64,000 bases of DNA from Rhabditophanes sp. KR3021. Taxonomy: Eukaryota > Nematoda > Chromadorea > Rhabditida > Alloionematidae. Positions 9,921-22,200 of this stretch are shown here, one piece after another; position 1 is the stretch's first letter; every line of letters starts with the position of its first letter. The position numbers were made by a program, and so were the translations under genes. The stretch is taken from positions 3,720,001-3,784,000 of the forward strand of contig CAUJLY010000001.1 in assembly GCA_963281155.1 (NCBI GenBank), written 5' to 3'. Under the pieces are notes generated by a model, which was given only the letters and a program-made list of their open reading frames with translations, was not told the DNA's origin and made no database searches.

Positions 9921-10867
9921 CTAGCAAAAGCATTTTCCAGTATTGCAAGGCAGTCCAAAGCAATCGTCACTTGATGTGCATTGCTTAACGTTGCAAAGTT
10001 TTTGGAGAGAATCAAGAAGACTGGTAAACCCATGCACCTTCATAGCATCTTGACATTTGCAGAGCTTAGACGTTTGATCACACCCTCCAATAAGATTTCC
10101 ACATTGAGCATCTGTTTTGCAAGGTAGATAATTAAGACAGGCGTTGCAGTTACATTTTCCAATATAAACTCCCCCACAATATTTATTGTTGCAATCATTT
10201 TTTGAAAAGCAAGTGTTGCCAGTTACACATTTCGATGCAGGGGATAATGTAGTAGTCCCATTAGATGAACCTCCATTAGTTGTAAGAGTAGTAGCAATGG
10301 TTGCTGTGTTTGTTCCTTTGGATGATGGAGTTGTTGAGGAGGTCTTCCCTTCGGCTGTAGTTTTGTTTGCACTAGCTACTTCAACAGTGTCTTTAATTCC
10401 ACCAACAAGAGCATTTGCAGTGTTGGAAATTCCACCAATAATAGCCCCTCCTATGCCTCCAGAACTTGGGGAGGATGTTGCCTTGTTAGTTGCTTTGGTT
10501 GTCTTAGTTTCTTTGCCTGACGCAGTTTCAACAGTGTCAGTAATTCCACCAGAAATAGCATTTGCTGTATTGGTTAGACCTCCGATAATTGCTCCGCTGA
10601 TTGACTTGGTTGGCTTAGTAGTTGTTTCAGAAGCCTTTTCTTCGTCAGATTTCCCCAAATCGACTCCAGCTTGAACTGTGCCTTGGATCCCATTGGAAAT
10701 CGCATTTGCTGTATTAGCAATCCCTCCGAAGATTGACTCAGCAATTCCTCTTTCAAATCGAGAATGCCCATCTAAATAACGGTTTTATTTTTCATAAATA
10801 TAAAACACCTACCGCAATAAGCTACAATTGATACGAATAATACGACCATCTTAATTTTGAGCAACAT
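9921..10867 (-). CDS. Secreted protein with three glycine-rich repeats and an 18-Cys tail
   Basis: Exons (minus strand) are 10867-10813 and 10771-9921, giving 301 residues. Exon 1 encodes almost exactly the signal peptide (MLLKIKMVVLFVSIVAYC), and the phase-1 join is clean. Residues about 27-120 carry three copies of a 25-residue unit of the form GAIIGGxxNTANAxxGGIxDTVExAS, with short Lys/Thr/Ser-rich spacers. The spacing of small residues suggests a glycine-zipper-like amphipathic helix. A Thr/Ser-rich, probably O-glycosylated stretch follows. The last 100 residues hold 18 Cys in roughly three modules ending C-x2-GKC-x-C, an extracellular disulphide-rich design similar in spirit to EB modules. 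Family not recognised. The repeats could associate with membranes or self-assemble; that is inference. Confidence 0.75.
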
Positions 10868-11495
10868 CTTTAGATTGTTGGTATTGAAAAATAACGCCCT
10901 TCCTAAAATACATATAGATTAATAAATTGTATAAATATATTTTAATGAAGAATGTAATATTACAAACACGCAAGTAATAGCCAATTAAAACGACAACTCC
11001 GCTAATAACCTAACTAAATATATTGAATGAGCAATAACTGCACATCTGTTTACAATAAACGTGCTTATTTTAATTTTCAGACCTCTTGTCATCAATCATG
11101 GACACTTACATGAGTATCGTTGATTCTAATTAGGACCAAATATTAGGCAAGTATTAAGTATAAACGACTGCAATATCCGACTTAAATAGGCATAATTTAG
11201 GTGACCTTGTTCGTCATAAAATGTTGAAACCACAATAGTTTTTATCTCTTATGGATCAACTATTTAACTGCACACATAATCGATGTATACTTTAATCAAA
11301 CGGCATTGTCATTTGCAAAACCGTAACGATCAAAATATGCTCTTGAACCTTATATAGATTACAATTGTGATTGGAAGATAAAGTATTGAATACGTTTTAA
11401 TAACAAACTACTTCGGTTGTGTAATTATAATTAAAAGATTTTATTAAGTAAAAGGGATTTTTAATTCCATAAAACAAATAGCCAGTAAACAACTT
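10868..11495. other. Intergenic, no gene seen
   Basis: About 630 AT-rich bases upstream of the repeat protein and downstream of the lectin-like gene. A TATATGTATTTTAGGA stretch near 10900-10920 could be a minus-strand promoter element. Nothing else seen. Confidence 0.4.
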
Positions 11496-12720
11496 TTAGT
11501 GAACTTTACTAATTTTCTTGATATTTCCACATCGACATTGGAAAATTCCCTGCTCCATAAAAGCTCCATATGACACTGCTTTTTTGGTGAATGCCTCTAA
11601 TCCTTCGCAATCATTTGGATTTGCCATAATATACTTTTGTGAAAAACGACCTTTATATTTCATTGGAAAAGATTGATATGAACCGTACGAGCTTAAATTC
11701 TTTTGAATGTAGTTTTGCAATAAAATTAACTAAATTAAGAAGAAATAAGTATAAATAATCAGACATGTCCTTGCCTCATGTTCCATTTCTGTTCTGTGTA
11801 AAGACACAAGAAACGCATTGTAAGGTTTATTGGTAATGGCTATCACATACGCGTCGTGGCATTCTTTTGAAACTGCGTTTATTGAGTCTGTTGTTGTAGA
11901 CGTTGTTGATACCAATATAATGGGCTCATTTTGGATATCCTCATCCCCCGAACTTTCCTCTTCAATTTCATTTGAATTTGTTTTGTCGGCAAAAATAGGT
12001 ACTCCTTTGAATACTAATGTTTTATTAACCTTACTTAAATAGTGTTTACTCTCACTAGAGTCTATTTTATTGTCAACTAACAAATCATCGTCTTCTTTTT
12101 CCTCTTTTGTGCTCTTATTCATGACAACATTCCCATAAGAAGTTGTTGTGTTAATTTGCATTTTTAGCATTTCATTTTTGTACAAGTTTTGAGCTGTGGC
12201 GTGAAAAGTATCCAGTAAAATACGGGACTTGTTAATTAAGTTTATTTCATTTCGAATTTGATCAATTTTCGATAAGGGGGGTGATAGTAGTGGTTCAACT
12301 GTAGTGGACGAAGAATCATCTAAATAAAAGTCTTCTGGTTCCGGAGTAGTTGTTTTCTTTAACGAAATCTCTGGTCCTAGATATTTATCATCTTCTTCAT
12401 CCGTTACGAGTAATTTTCTAAATAAACGCTTATTAGTTGTACTATTTGACTAAAACAAACGTTTTATTCTTAATTTCATTGGCCAATTCACCATTATCTT
12501 CAACAACCAAATCGTCAGCTTCTTTTTTGGCGTTGTCGATCTCTACTATTGCTCTATTTGGAAAAGGTTGTCTATAGACATTACTCACGGCGTTAGATCT
12601 GTAAATAGCATTTGCTCTAGCTATATTAGTCGAGCTACCAGCAGTAGAAGTAACGGCACAACTAAATAAAATTTGAGGTAAGTTTGCACAAATCAAACAA
12701 AATAATATTAATCGTGTCAT
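11496..12720 (-). CDS. Secreted protein with acidic linker and degenerate C-type-lectin-like C-terminus
   Basis: Proposed exons (minus strand) are 12720-12508, 12449-11775 and 11729-11496, giving about 373 residues. Exon 1 starts MTRLILFCLICANLPQILFS, a signal peptide. The first intron (58 bases) needs a weak GTTGTT donor and is uncertain; reading straight through ends at a TAG at 12442. The second intron (11730-11774) has a GC donor (GAG/GCAAGG), the usual alternative to GT. The middle is acidic and Ser/Thr-rich with sequons. The last 110 residues have the spacing of a C-type lectin-like domain: a Cys in KECHDAYVI, NAFLVSLHRTEMEHE, then DCEGLEAF and a final QCRC. The WIGL core and the Ca-binding QPD/EPN and WND motifs are absent, so sugar binding is doubtful. 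Confidence 0.5.
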
Positions 12721-13785
12721 ATTATGCAACTACAGGTACACTAATATTATTCACTCATTTGACATGTCTCAACCTTATTTATAGATAATATTATTTGCCT
12801 CTTTAAACAGTAATAAAGTTTAATCACCTCCTTGATATGTTTAACCTTTTAACCAAAACAAACTTCATAACATTACGCTTCTTTCTTGACCATAATGGTA
12901 ATAATAATACTAAATAGTTTTAAAATGTTTTAAAATGACCACATCTTTTATATTAAAATTGATTTTTATTACCATAAAGCTAAAGTCCACAAGCTTGATA
13001 ACAAATTTGAAAGGTAAAATAGACAAAGTAAATACAATTGCTCATTGTTAAGGTGATGACAAATGGTTATTGACCAAAGGGAACATTTGAACGATCGGGG
13101 GTAACATGAATTCTTGTTCACAATGCAAAAAGTGTGGCGAGCAAGAATATACATAGAAATAAACAAGCTATTTCCGGGCAAAAATTACGTGTATGGAGAA
13201 AAAGATTTGAGTTTAAATCAAAAGACAAGTATTAATTAGAAAGTGGATTGATACAAAAATATTTTTTTTGCATCACCATAAGAAAGAGAGGTTATCGAGA
13301 GAGGGAAAGTGGATTGTTAAGGAAGACTAGCTTCGTAATATCCAACAATCCGAGTTTATACTCGTTTGGATTAATGTGTGCAGTTTTTTGGTTTCTACAT
13401 AGTTGAGAGACTAAGAGATGATAAGAAGTAGTTACAATTTAAAATATTATTCACAAGTTTAGATGCCTATAAATGTTATGGCATAGAAAGAAAATGGTCT
13501 AGACATTAACTATGGGGTTTGTTTTTTGTGGTTTATTAATTGGTTTAGATTAAGAATTTGACTGGAAGTTTGTTTGAAAAATTCTGCTGCTGCTTAGTTA
13601 AGGTAATTTGAAGATGTTGCCGTCCCGATCGACAAATAGTATTGGTTGAGATGTGGTCACTACTAACTTTGAAACAATTCGGTTGTTGAAACATTGTGGA
13701 CAAAAATATAAGTTGAGAAAGATACAATACATATTTTTTGGGTTTTGATGTTTTTTGATATCATAAATGCTGAAAATAATGTCAG
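12721..13785. other. Intergenic, no gene seen
   Basis: About 1.06 kb. On the minus strand a TATAAATAAGG box at 12773-12783 lies 53-63 bases before the ATG at 12720. The rest is AT-rich 3' flank of the IBR gene without recognisable features. Confidence 0.4.
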
Positions 13786-16700
13786 TTATTGACGAAGATC
13801 TTTAAGAATAGTGTCGACATTGGCTTTGAGAGTTCTCAAGTAATCTGGAAGAGTATTTTCTTTCTTTCCAGTGCGAAGGGAACTGTCGATTGCTCCGATC
13901 GAATTGAAGACAACATCTAGCTTATTCTTGATGCGTCCCCAGTTTTCTGGTTTTTTGGCACGAGTGTTGTAGCAATATCCATATCCGTACTCAACCAAAT
14001 GAAGGACAGTCTTGCGAAGTTGGCTGTAGTTGATGTCTGGCAACTGAGAGCGAACCTTTCTGAACAAGTTGTCAATCTTGTTGGCTTTCAAAATGTCGAA
14101 ACGAAGGTCATGGGCATCCTTACTTTACAAGAAAAACGTTATTAATATGTTTAAATGTGTCTTTTGTATAAATGTTTGTGAAATTACATATCTATCAATA
14201 TTTGCTGCAAGGCTTTTTAAGTTTAATATCCCGTTATGCTAACTACTCATTCTATATTCCCTTGTAATAATTTTAATCACTTTAGTTCTAAGATCTACTC
14301 AACTGAAGTCATTTATCTAAGATGGCAAAGGAAGAAGGCAAATTGTGATGATGGTAAATTCTCTATTAAAGAAACGTACTCCCAACTCAAACAAAGCCTG
14401 TGAAATTGGTTGTATCTTAGCTAAAATGGTCTTTATGCAAAAGCAACTGCCGATACCAAATTTAAATTTTGTGTCTTACTACAGTTTTTATTTATTGTCT
14501 TTTCTATCGTTTTTAATTGTCTATTTCTATTAAACTTTTTAATTTTGTTACATAAATTTTTCTAAAAGCTACCTTGGTAAGAAAAACTTTTCGCTCAAAG
14601 CATTTTCTTTGAAGCCATTTCCACTGTCAACTTCCATTCCCTCATGTTTATCACATTGTCTCTAAAAAATAGAACATTAATTCAAAAGCATTTAAAATAA
14701 AAATGATACGGGTTTATAAATGATAAATACAAATGAGGTAAAAGTATTAAACTAGATTTTTATTACTTACCTTATAAACTAAACGCCATTCGACATTCTG
14801 TTCACACGTCATAGGCCAATGAGGAGCAGATTGACAACGAATGCAGAAATGAAGATAACATTTCTTGCAATTAACTTGATTGTATTGATTGATAGAGTCA
14901 AGTGAAGCAGACTCATCGCAACGGATACATTTGGTTACAATTTTGTTCTCTTCCAACATCAATTGTGTGTATTGAAGGTTGATGTAGTAAGTAATTAATG
15001 GTAATGGTAGAATTACTGGAAGGAAAGTAACTGGAATGACTGTGTCACAGTGAGGCCAATTGCCAGGGCATTTAACAGGGCACTTTCCACAACGAATTTG
15101 CCTGGAAACTTCCTTTGACAAACATCCGTGACAAAAGTTATGTTCACAATCGTTGAAGAAAAGAGCTTCTTGAAGTGAGAAAGTACCTTCGCACATATCA
15201 CAAAGCTTGATAAACTTGGTGACATTGGTATTATTGACAGGTTCGACAATATCTTCATGTTCGATCATCTCAAAATCCGAAACTGAATATTCTTCACATT
15301 CCACAGCAGAATCGGAGGTAGATGAACGTTCACTAAAAGATTCTCTATTAATGATTCTTCTGTCAATGTTTTCAAAGGCATCTTCCTCATTTTGACAGTA
15401 TTTCTTTCTCAAAATTTCGCTCATTTGATATTCAGTCATACCAACAATTTCTTGGGATAATTGTTCGGAATTGCAATAAGACTCAAAGGCATTCATGTTT
15501 GTTTGGTTACTGTCTTGATCATGGTTTAAGGTGAATCCACACTTTAGGGAATTTTGCATCCATAGTTTGCCAACTTCGGCAATTCGTTCAAGTAATTCAG
15601 TTAAGTTACTTATTTTAACTTGACTTTGTTGGTCAAGGAAATAAAGGATGTCTTCATCAATTTTCTCAGCAAATGCGGGAACATATTTGAAAGCAGCGTT
15701 GAATAAAAGACGAAGGCTTGAAGCATCGTCGGCATTTTTTTCAACAACAACAATCATGATCATTCTCTTTCTAGAGGACGGCATATCCTGAAGAACCTTG
15801 CTGAAGTCAGCAGTCAATCTTGTTTGGCCAACATCTAGCCAACGCAAATTATAAAGTTTGCATTTCATTAACTGGTCAACTTCATCCTCAAGAGCACTGT
15901 TTTCCCAGTTTTTGATGGAATAATTGACGGCTTCAAACAAAGTATTTGTCTTGAGTTCAGAAGGATACTCACTGATGCCATCGTACTTTTTCTTCTCCTT
16001 AACTGTGATGCAGTCAATTGACTTAAGTTCACTGAATGCATAGTCGACAAGCACAGGTTCGGCTTCTTTGATGTAATCGGCCAAATTAAATTGAGAAACA
16101 AGATTTGCTCTCCCTCCAGTGCAGTATTCATTTGGCTGTTCGAACCTAGTGAGGGGATCCTCGTCGAATAAACCTGCTTCTTCGAGGGCAAACATTTCGT
16201 AATATTGCTTGGTTTTCATGTTAGAACCCTCTTTGTACAAATAAGGAACAGTACGATTGTTTTTCTTTTGTTTGTGCAATTTGGAAATGGCATGATTTGT
16301 GTTTGGGTTTCCTGCGGTACATTGGTATTTGACGAATGTTTTGATTTCTTCGTCATCTTCGTCAAGACCGAGATCAGATGTTTCACTATCTTTACGATTG
16401 TCTTTTGTGGAGCTTTCGTAGGTAGCACCATTGGCAGACTTCGATTTTTTGGTCTTACTTTCTCCTTTGCCATTGGCAGTGAATACTTTCATGACATGAG
16501 CATCTTCGGAATGCTTCTTACCGTTGAGTGCAGCATTCATTTGCTCCACAACGACAACAGTAGTTCCACTCGATTTCTTATTGTCAAGCTCAGCCTTGGA
16601 CAAGTTAGTTGGATTGACTGAGTCCCAGCGTTTGTCCTTATTGATGGAATAAGAAACGTTACTTTGGTAGTCACCACAACCTTCTCTTTCGGAAATTAAG

Positions 16701-19200
16701 CGTTCACGAGCTCTCTGAAAAAGCTCATCAAATAAGAAACATCCGTCAAATATGGAATTTTTACAATAAGACAATGATGTAGTAGTCATAATCAGATCTT
16801 TAAAATAAAATTAAAATGCTTTAATGTAATAAATTATAAATAACCACATCGTCCCCACCAATAATAATCATTCTTTTGTCTTTAAGGGGGATGATGTGTC
16901 TGGAGACAAAGGTTAAACAAATTATTATTTACGTAATGCTATTGACAAGAATATATAGTGGTCTGAACCACGAGTCTGGTCGTCATTTTAGCGGTTCAGA
17001 CATCTTTTAACATTTACAAGTCCTTCACATATTAGGGGCAAGTCTTGTGATCATAAAAACATCCATTTTTAACAACTATTTTCCTCGTGGAATAGTCTAT
17101 TTACGTCTGGACTCAAAGAGTTCGTCATTCTCCTTCAGTCTCGTTTTAAAGACTCAAAGATGAAAGTCATTATAAAGGGCAACATCTAGGTCGTAGTTTA
17201 TAACAATATCGCTTCTCTTTATATCATTAGGAGGTTATCACGTGTCCAGCACTACCACTCAACATAAATTCAAAACTGATGACCGTTGGCTAGCATCACT
17301 TTGGGTGGCACACAAATCTCCTTGTTTTCGTATTCGAGTATGGCAAAAAGTATGCTTAATAAAGGGCCTCAGTTATAAATATCATGCATGGGATAGTACA
17401 TATTTTGGTAACACTTCCCCCTACTTCTATTGATAAAGAGAACAATGACCATGGTATGGTATGCAAATAGACTGGCTATATGATTTTTGATCACTTGAGG
17501 GAATATAATCATCTAGTTTAAATATTATAAGACCACGAAAATTGTTTGTAGTACTTTTCATGTGATCAAAATATTTTGCCAAAGTATTTTTCAACACACT
17601 AAATAAAAAAATTTGTTTTAACCAAAAAAATCAACAACAAGAGTATTTGTTCAACAGAAATATCTTAAAAAATAGGTGCAAACCATTTTTAAAATATGTT
17701 CATCCCACTGACTTTTTGTTATTATTATATTATTAGTCATTATTAGTGGTAATTTGTGTTAATTGCCTTAGTTAATGGTAAATAATTAGCCATAACTACT
17801 GGACTAAAACGTAGTTCTTAGCAACTTATTAATAAAATATCAAAAGTTGTTGTAGTGATTAGTGAAAGTTAAATGGACTGGAAGTTATTAATTAGGAATA
17901 CAAATACTAACCTTTCCGAGCTTAGCTCCCTTGTCGACGATTGTGACATCCTTTGTGAGACAGGAGTCGTTTTTGAGATATTTGTGTAATTGGGCATGAC
18001 CAGCATGTCTGTTTCCTTTTTCGTTCTTTCTTCCATTTGGTTTTTCGTCAAGGTAAGGATAATCCATATCACTAGAAAAATGTAATGTTAAAATGTCATT
18101 TGAAATGAATTGTTTTAGGGAGAAATTGTTGTTTAAAGTGCAATAAATAATTGTATGACGAATAAAAAATGGAAATAGAAGGAATGAATTATAGAATCAT
18201 TAAATATTTATGTTTTATAGACCATCACAAAATACATCCAAAATGGGGAGTTGAGCTGTTTTGTCGTGGTCAAAATATTAAATTCTTTTGAATCCTAATA
18301 AAGTGACTCGTATTTAAATATATCAAATTGAAATCTAATTATAGAACAAGTTTAGCCAAATTTATTTTGTAAAATCCAAACAAAAGGTTATCATCTAAAC
18401 AATTGTTGTGTAAACAAAACAAAATGCAGCCAACGTCATGAGGCATCCAAGCAGTAATTAATAATTTTTTAAAGACACTGATCAAAAAGTGATAACAACT
18501 GCTTATACTGCCCGGGTTTAAAAATGTGAGAGAGAGTGATTGTGTTGATATGTATATACAGGAAAATATTACATATCAGAATTAATAAATAAACTCGTAA
18601 CCGAAAAGTCAGCTGATAACTGATCACAAATCATATAATTTTTTAGAACAAAGTTGTTCATTCTTATTTTGCGTAGTAGGGAGCATGATTTTAAAAATGG
18701 TTCATTTTTTTGGATTATCTAGAATTTCGAAAACGGGCTTTTACCAAAAATAAAGCAAGGTTATACACAATTATAGATTTGTATCTAAAATATGATAGAT
18801 GTGGGTTATAGTCTAACCAAGGATTGTGATACCAAAAAAGTGACTACGTTCAAATCACCAATTCGTGGTACAATTTGTCGGGGGTAAAGAGTGAAGATAA
18901 TAAGAATGGATGATAAGAGTTATTTGACTGCCAAAAAATGAAGCGAGACCAGGTGACGCTACTTTTTTAATTGTGTGTCTATTTTGTGGTTTTGAGAACA
19001 AATAAAATTAAGAGGTTTACTTAGTATTAAAAAGTAAGTTGAATGTGTATTATTTCAAGTAAAAAGGAGATTCTTTTAGAGGGTAATAAATATCTTTAAA
19101 ATGTACCATTGTCATACCTTAAATTGTCGTCATTGAAAGCCGTATTGTTTTTTTTGTTGTTTTTTCCAGATTTATTGTTTTTTCTTAAAGATTGTTGCAT
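13786..19200 (-). CDS. RING/IBR-type zinc-finger protein without a visible RING2
   Basis: Proposed exons (minus strand) are 19200-19118, 18071-17908, 16797-14771, 14661-14573 and 14122-13786, giving 899 residues with consistent phase throughout. An alternative start at 16789 gives 814 residues. The exon-2 donor is ambiguous: the stronger site at 17912 breaks the frame, while GTATTT after 17908 keeps it. The N-terminal two thirds are charged and low-complexity. A RING1-like cluster (CDMCEG, CEHNFCHGCL, CGKCPVKCPGNWPHC) lies near residues 613-665, and an IBR cluster (KCIRCDE, NCKKCYLHFCIRC, HWPMTC) near 704-755. In active RBR ubiquitin ligases a RING2 with the catalytic Cys follows. Here the next 140 residues show only isolated Cys and a helical tail. 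It may be an IBR protein without ligase activity or a divergent family. Confidence 0.72.
14123..14572 (-). other. Intron of the IBR gene
   Basis: About 450 AT-rich bases. A plus-strand frame at 14345-14533 has no coding character. Nothing recognised. Confidence 0.5.
16798..17907 (-). other. Long intron or alternative promoter region of the IBR gene
   Basis: About 1.1 kb upstream of the main exon. It contains a perfect 9-bp inverted repeat, GTCTGAACC at 16961-16969 and GGTTCAGAC at 16993-17001 with a 23-base loop, and a less AT-rich stretch at about 17200-17460. Because the main exon has its own ATG, this could contain a second promoter. No coding evidence was found. Confidence 0.35.
16961..17001. 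repeat. Inverted repeat (9-bp stem, 23-base loop)
   Basis: GTCTGAACC and its exact reverse complement GGTTCAGAC flank 23 bases. It could form a hairpin in RNA from either strand, but no miRNA-length stem is present. Confidence 0.4.
18072..19117 (-). other. First intron of the IBR gene
   Basis: About 1.05 kb, AT-rich, no recognisable gene, repeat or RNA. Confidence 0.4.
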
Positions 19201-22200
19201 TTTCGTAGTTAAAAGTAGTAGTAGCAGCAAAGAAGGTAGTGTTGCGGTTACGGTTACGGTTTGTTGGTGGGGTAAAGTTGGCAGCAGAATAAATTCAAAA
19301 ATCCAGTGATTCTAAAATTAATTATCAAATTAAAATAAGAACGAATAACTCTTGACGGGTAATTAAATACAATCTAAGCGTCTAATTTTAAACACATTTT
19401 TTATTGAAGATTATTACTTTCAAAAAGCAACTGAAAGAATATGTACAACTTGATGAAGTTTTGTGAAATTTAGAACACTTTTCAATTAATACTGTTCGAC
19501 AATCAACCATCACCTTTAGAATAAGAATTATGTTGTCAATTAAATAGACAGTGGATGTAACTGAAGAAATACTAATAAGATGGGGTGTGAATGTATGTAT
19601 ATGTTAAGCTTATTACAAATGTGTTACTATAATTGAAGTTTAACTGAAATTAGGAAAGAAAGGAGATACGAGAATTTACGCAACAACATATACTCTTTTT
19701 ATATAACTGGTAAATCATCATATATTTCATATATTTATTATAGGAAACATAATTAAGTTAGTCATAAAAAGGGGTAAAGTGAAACGTCGTTCAAAACATC
19801 CCATTTTACACCTTTTCCAAAAAATAATAAGATTGTGCAACGAACAACAAAGCCTTTATAATTACAAAAGAAGCGTAACAAGTACAGTTGACTCAAGAAT
19901 CCTTCAACCTATAGATAATAGGCCATCGAAGGTATCCATTTATTCTCGTTTTACGCTCTCGCTTGGCGCCTTCAATTAATCTACAATTACCTAGTGAGAC
20001 TTTATAAAAACCACCATCTGGCAAACTTTACCATCGCTTGTGATCAAAGCAGACATTTCCATATGTAGAGGAAGGGCAGCTTGGTTAGTGGTAGTTTAAA
20101 TTTAAAATGTAGGACATGGGCCCATGCGTTTTAGCCAACTTATTATTATGCGTCTCAATACAAATAATGGAAATGAATATGCACCTACATTTATAAAAGG
20201 TGCTCGGATCTTGATATTATTAAATTACATAAACGTGATACGCGTTCGTTCTAGAAAATGAAGATATATACATAGTATGATAACAATATATATCATCAAT
20301 AGCTTTGAAGCTAAACAACAATCGCTTTCATTAAGCGTTATCTTCAGAGTGGTGTCTTGTATATGAAATGGAGAGGAGGAAAGAGACATCAACAAACATC
20401 TTTTTCAACATTTGTAAGACTTGGCTTTAATGTACCTCCAAAGAATAAGTTGGAAAGTTGAGATCGTGCATAAAATATATGCTCAACAGTGAATTTTTCT
20501 CTCTATCTAACCCAACCAAAACATCCTCACGTGCTATATATCGCTAAATATGCTCAAGACAAAAAGAGTGAACAATAAATTAATAACATTTTCCAATATT
20601 TAATAATGGCGTTTGTGTCGTTTTCGGTCATTAACAATACCCAAATTACCATTATCAGACAAAAGCAAAGTGTATGAAATGCAATTAGGCAAAGTCACTG
20701 ACCATACATGAATAAATAATTGCCTATTACAACAAATAATTTAATCCAAAATAAAGCAACACTTTTATCATTCAATTCAACTCTCCTGCCACAGTCTACC
20801 TTTTTATTATTTTGGTGACTAGATTTGGATGCTCTTTGATATTAATCAGTTTAATAAAAAATAGAAAAATGATACTAAATTTTGTGGTCTGAAAATGTAA
20901 TTTTAAAGTAGAAAGAAATGTAGTTTGATAACAAAAATCACAAATTATTTTTTGCATCAAATATAAAGTTTGCAAAAAATGATTTTCAGTCAGGAGATCA
21001 TGTGATTTAGTGTTAAATTTAAATATCTGCTAAAAATAAATAATTCTCTACTATTTATTATGTAGTACGGAGCCAAACTATACATACTTTTTCCTCGATA
21101 GTTATCAATAAATAAACTTTCACAAGATATAACTCAAACGCTCACATGATTATAGCGGCACTTTCTTAGTTTACACATTGTTGTGTTTAGACATGGCCAA
21201 AAAGAGACGTAACAGTGGAGGTCACTTGGCTTAAAGTATATATACTTATAGATTTACGATATATTAGACATGATTTGTACCAAAGGCAGAAATGGTACAT
21301 ATTTCTGTCATAGTTAGAGATAAAATAGTTAGAACCGTAGCACAAAAATCTATAATCAATGTCAATTAATAGAATATATAAGTATATCTTTAAGTTCATT
21401 TGTATGCCACCCAAAATTAGCTTGACTGGATGTTGATTTCAAACAAGATAACGAAAATCGGATAAAAACAACAGTACACATGTTAATATAAAGAAAAATA
21501 AGTATAGTTATAAATATGTATATACTTAGTATGTTCATGTGGATTTAAAAACCAAATATATGTTTTACATACAAACTTTATTGAATCTTCTCAACTTCTC
21601 ATTTTTATAACTTCACAAATTCACCAATTTACAAAATTTGCAATATTATCACGTTATCGGAAAAGATGTCACAGTCGATTGGACAAAAGAATCGAATTTA
21701 TTGAAAAATTATGCTTTGTCCTATTTGAAGAGTTGTACCGACGGCCACCAAAACAACACAACAAAATAAATTTATAAATTGTGGTTTTAAGTCCGCTCAA
21801 GATATGAGGAAAGCATTGGTTAATTTAAATACTTAATGCAACTTTTAGACCACCACAAATGATATAATTTGCACGATAAAATAACCAACTCTTTTAAACT
21901 ATGTGATAGGATGATTAAGGAAGGAGGTGAAATAATGAAGTTGGATACTTCTATGTACTTGCTTATCCATTTAAACAAGGTTCATGTTTGTTTGTACGTG
22001 TGGAAAAAAGATAATTAATGTTGAAAGTAATGCACAAATTCGATAATTAACCATTCAATTGTATTGCCTTCAACTTATAGGTTGTCTTGCTACTTACTTT
22101 TTAAACAAAATAATTTGCCAAAAGATGTTTAATTATAATTCACTTCAAAACAAAAACAAACACAACAATAGCAAACAAAATAATTTGCATGGTGCTCATT

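Noticed and set aside
10186..10674. 162-codon plus-strand open frame
   Set aside because: Antisense shadow of the repeat protein at 9921-10867; low-complexity Val/Pro/Leu sequence forced by the Thr/Gly-rich codons opposite.
12442..12720. Stand-alone 92-residue secreted protein ending at 12442
   Set aside because: The region just after it is open for 225 codons in another frame with an acceptor at 12450, so a spliced longer protein is more likely.
16205..16621. 138-codon plus-strand open frame over the IBR exon
   Set aside because: Antisense shadow with no protein-like character; the minus strand has clear zinc-finger motifs.
17242..17433. 63-codon plus-strand frame in the IBR intron
   Set aside because: No leader, domain or codon bias; isolated.
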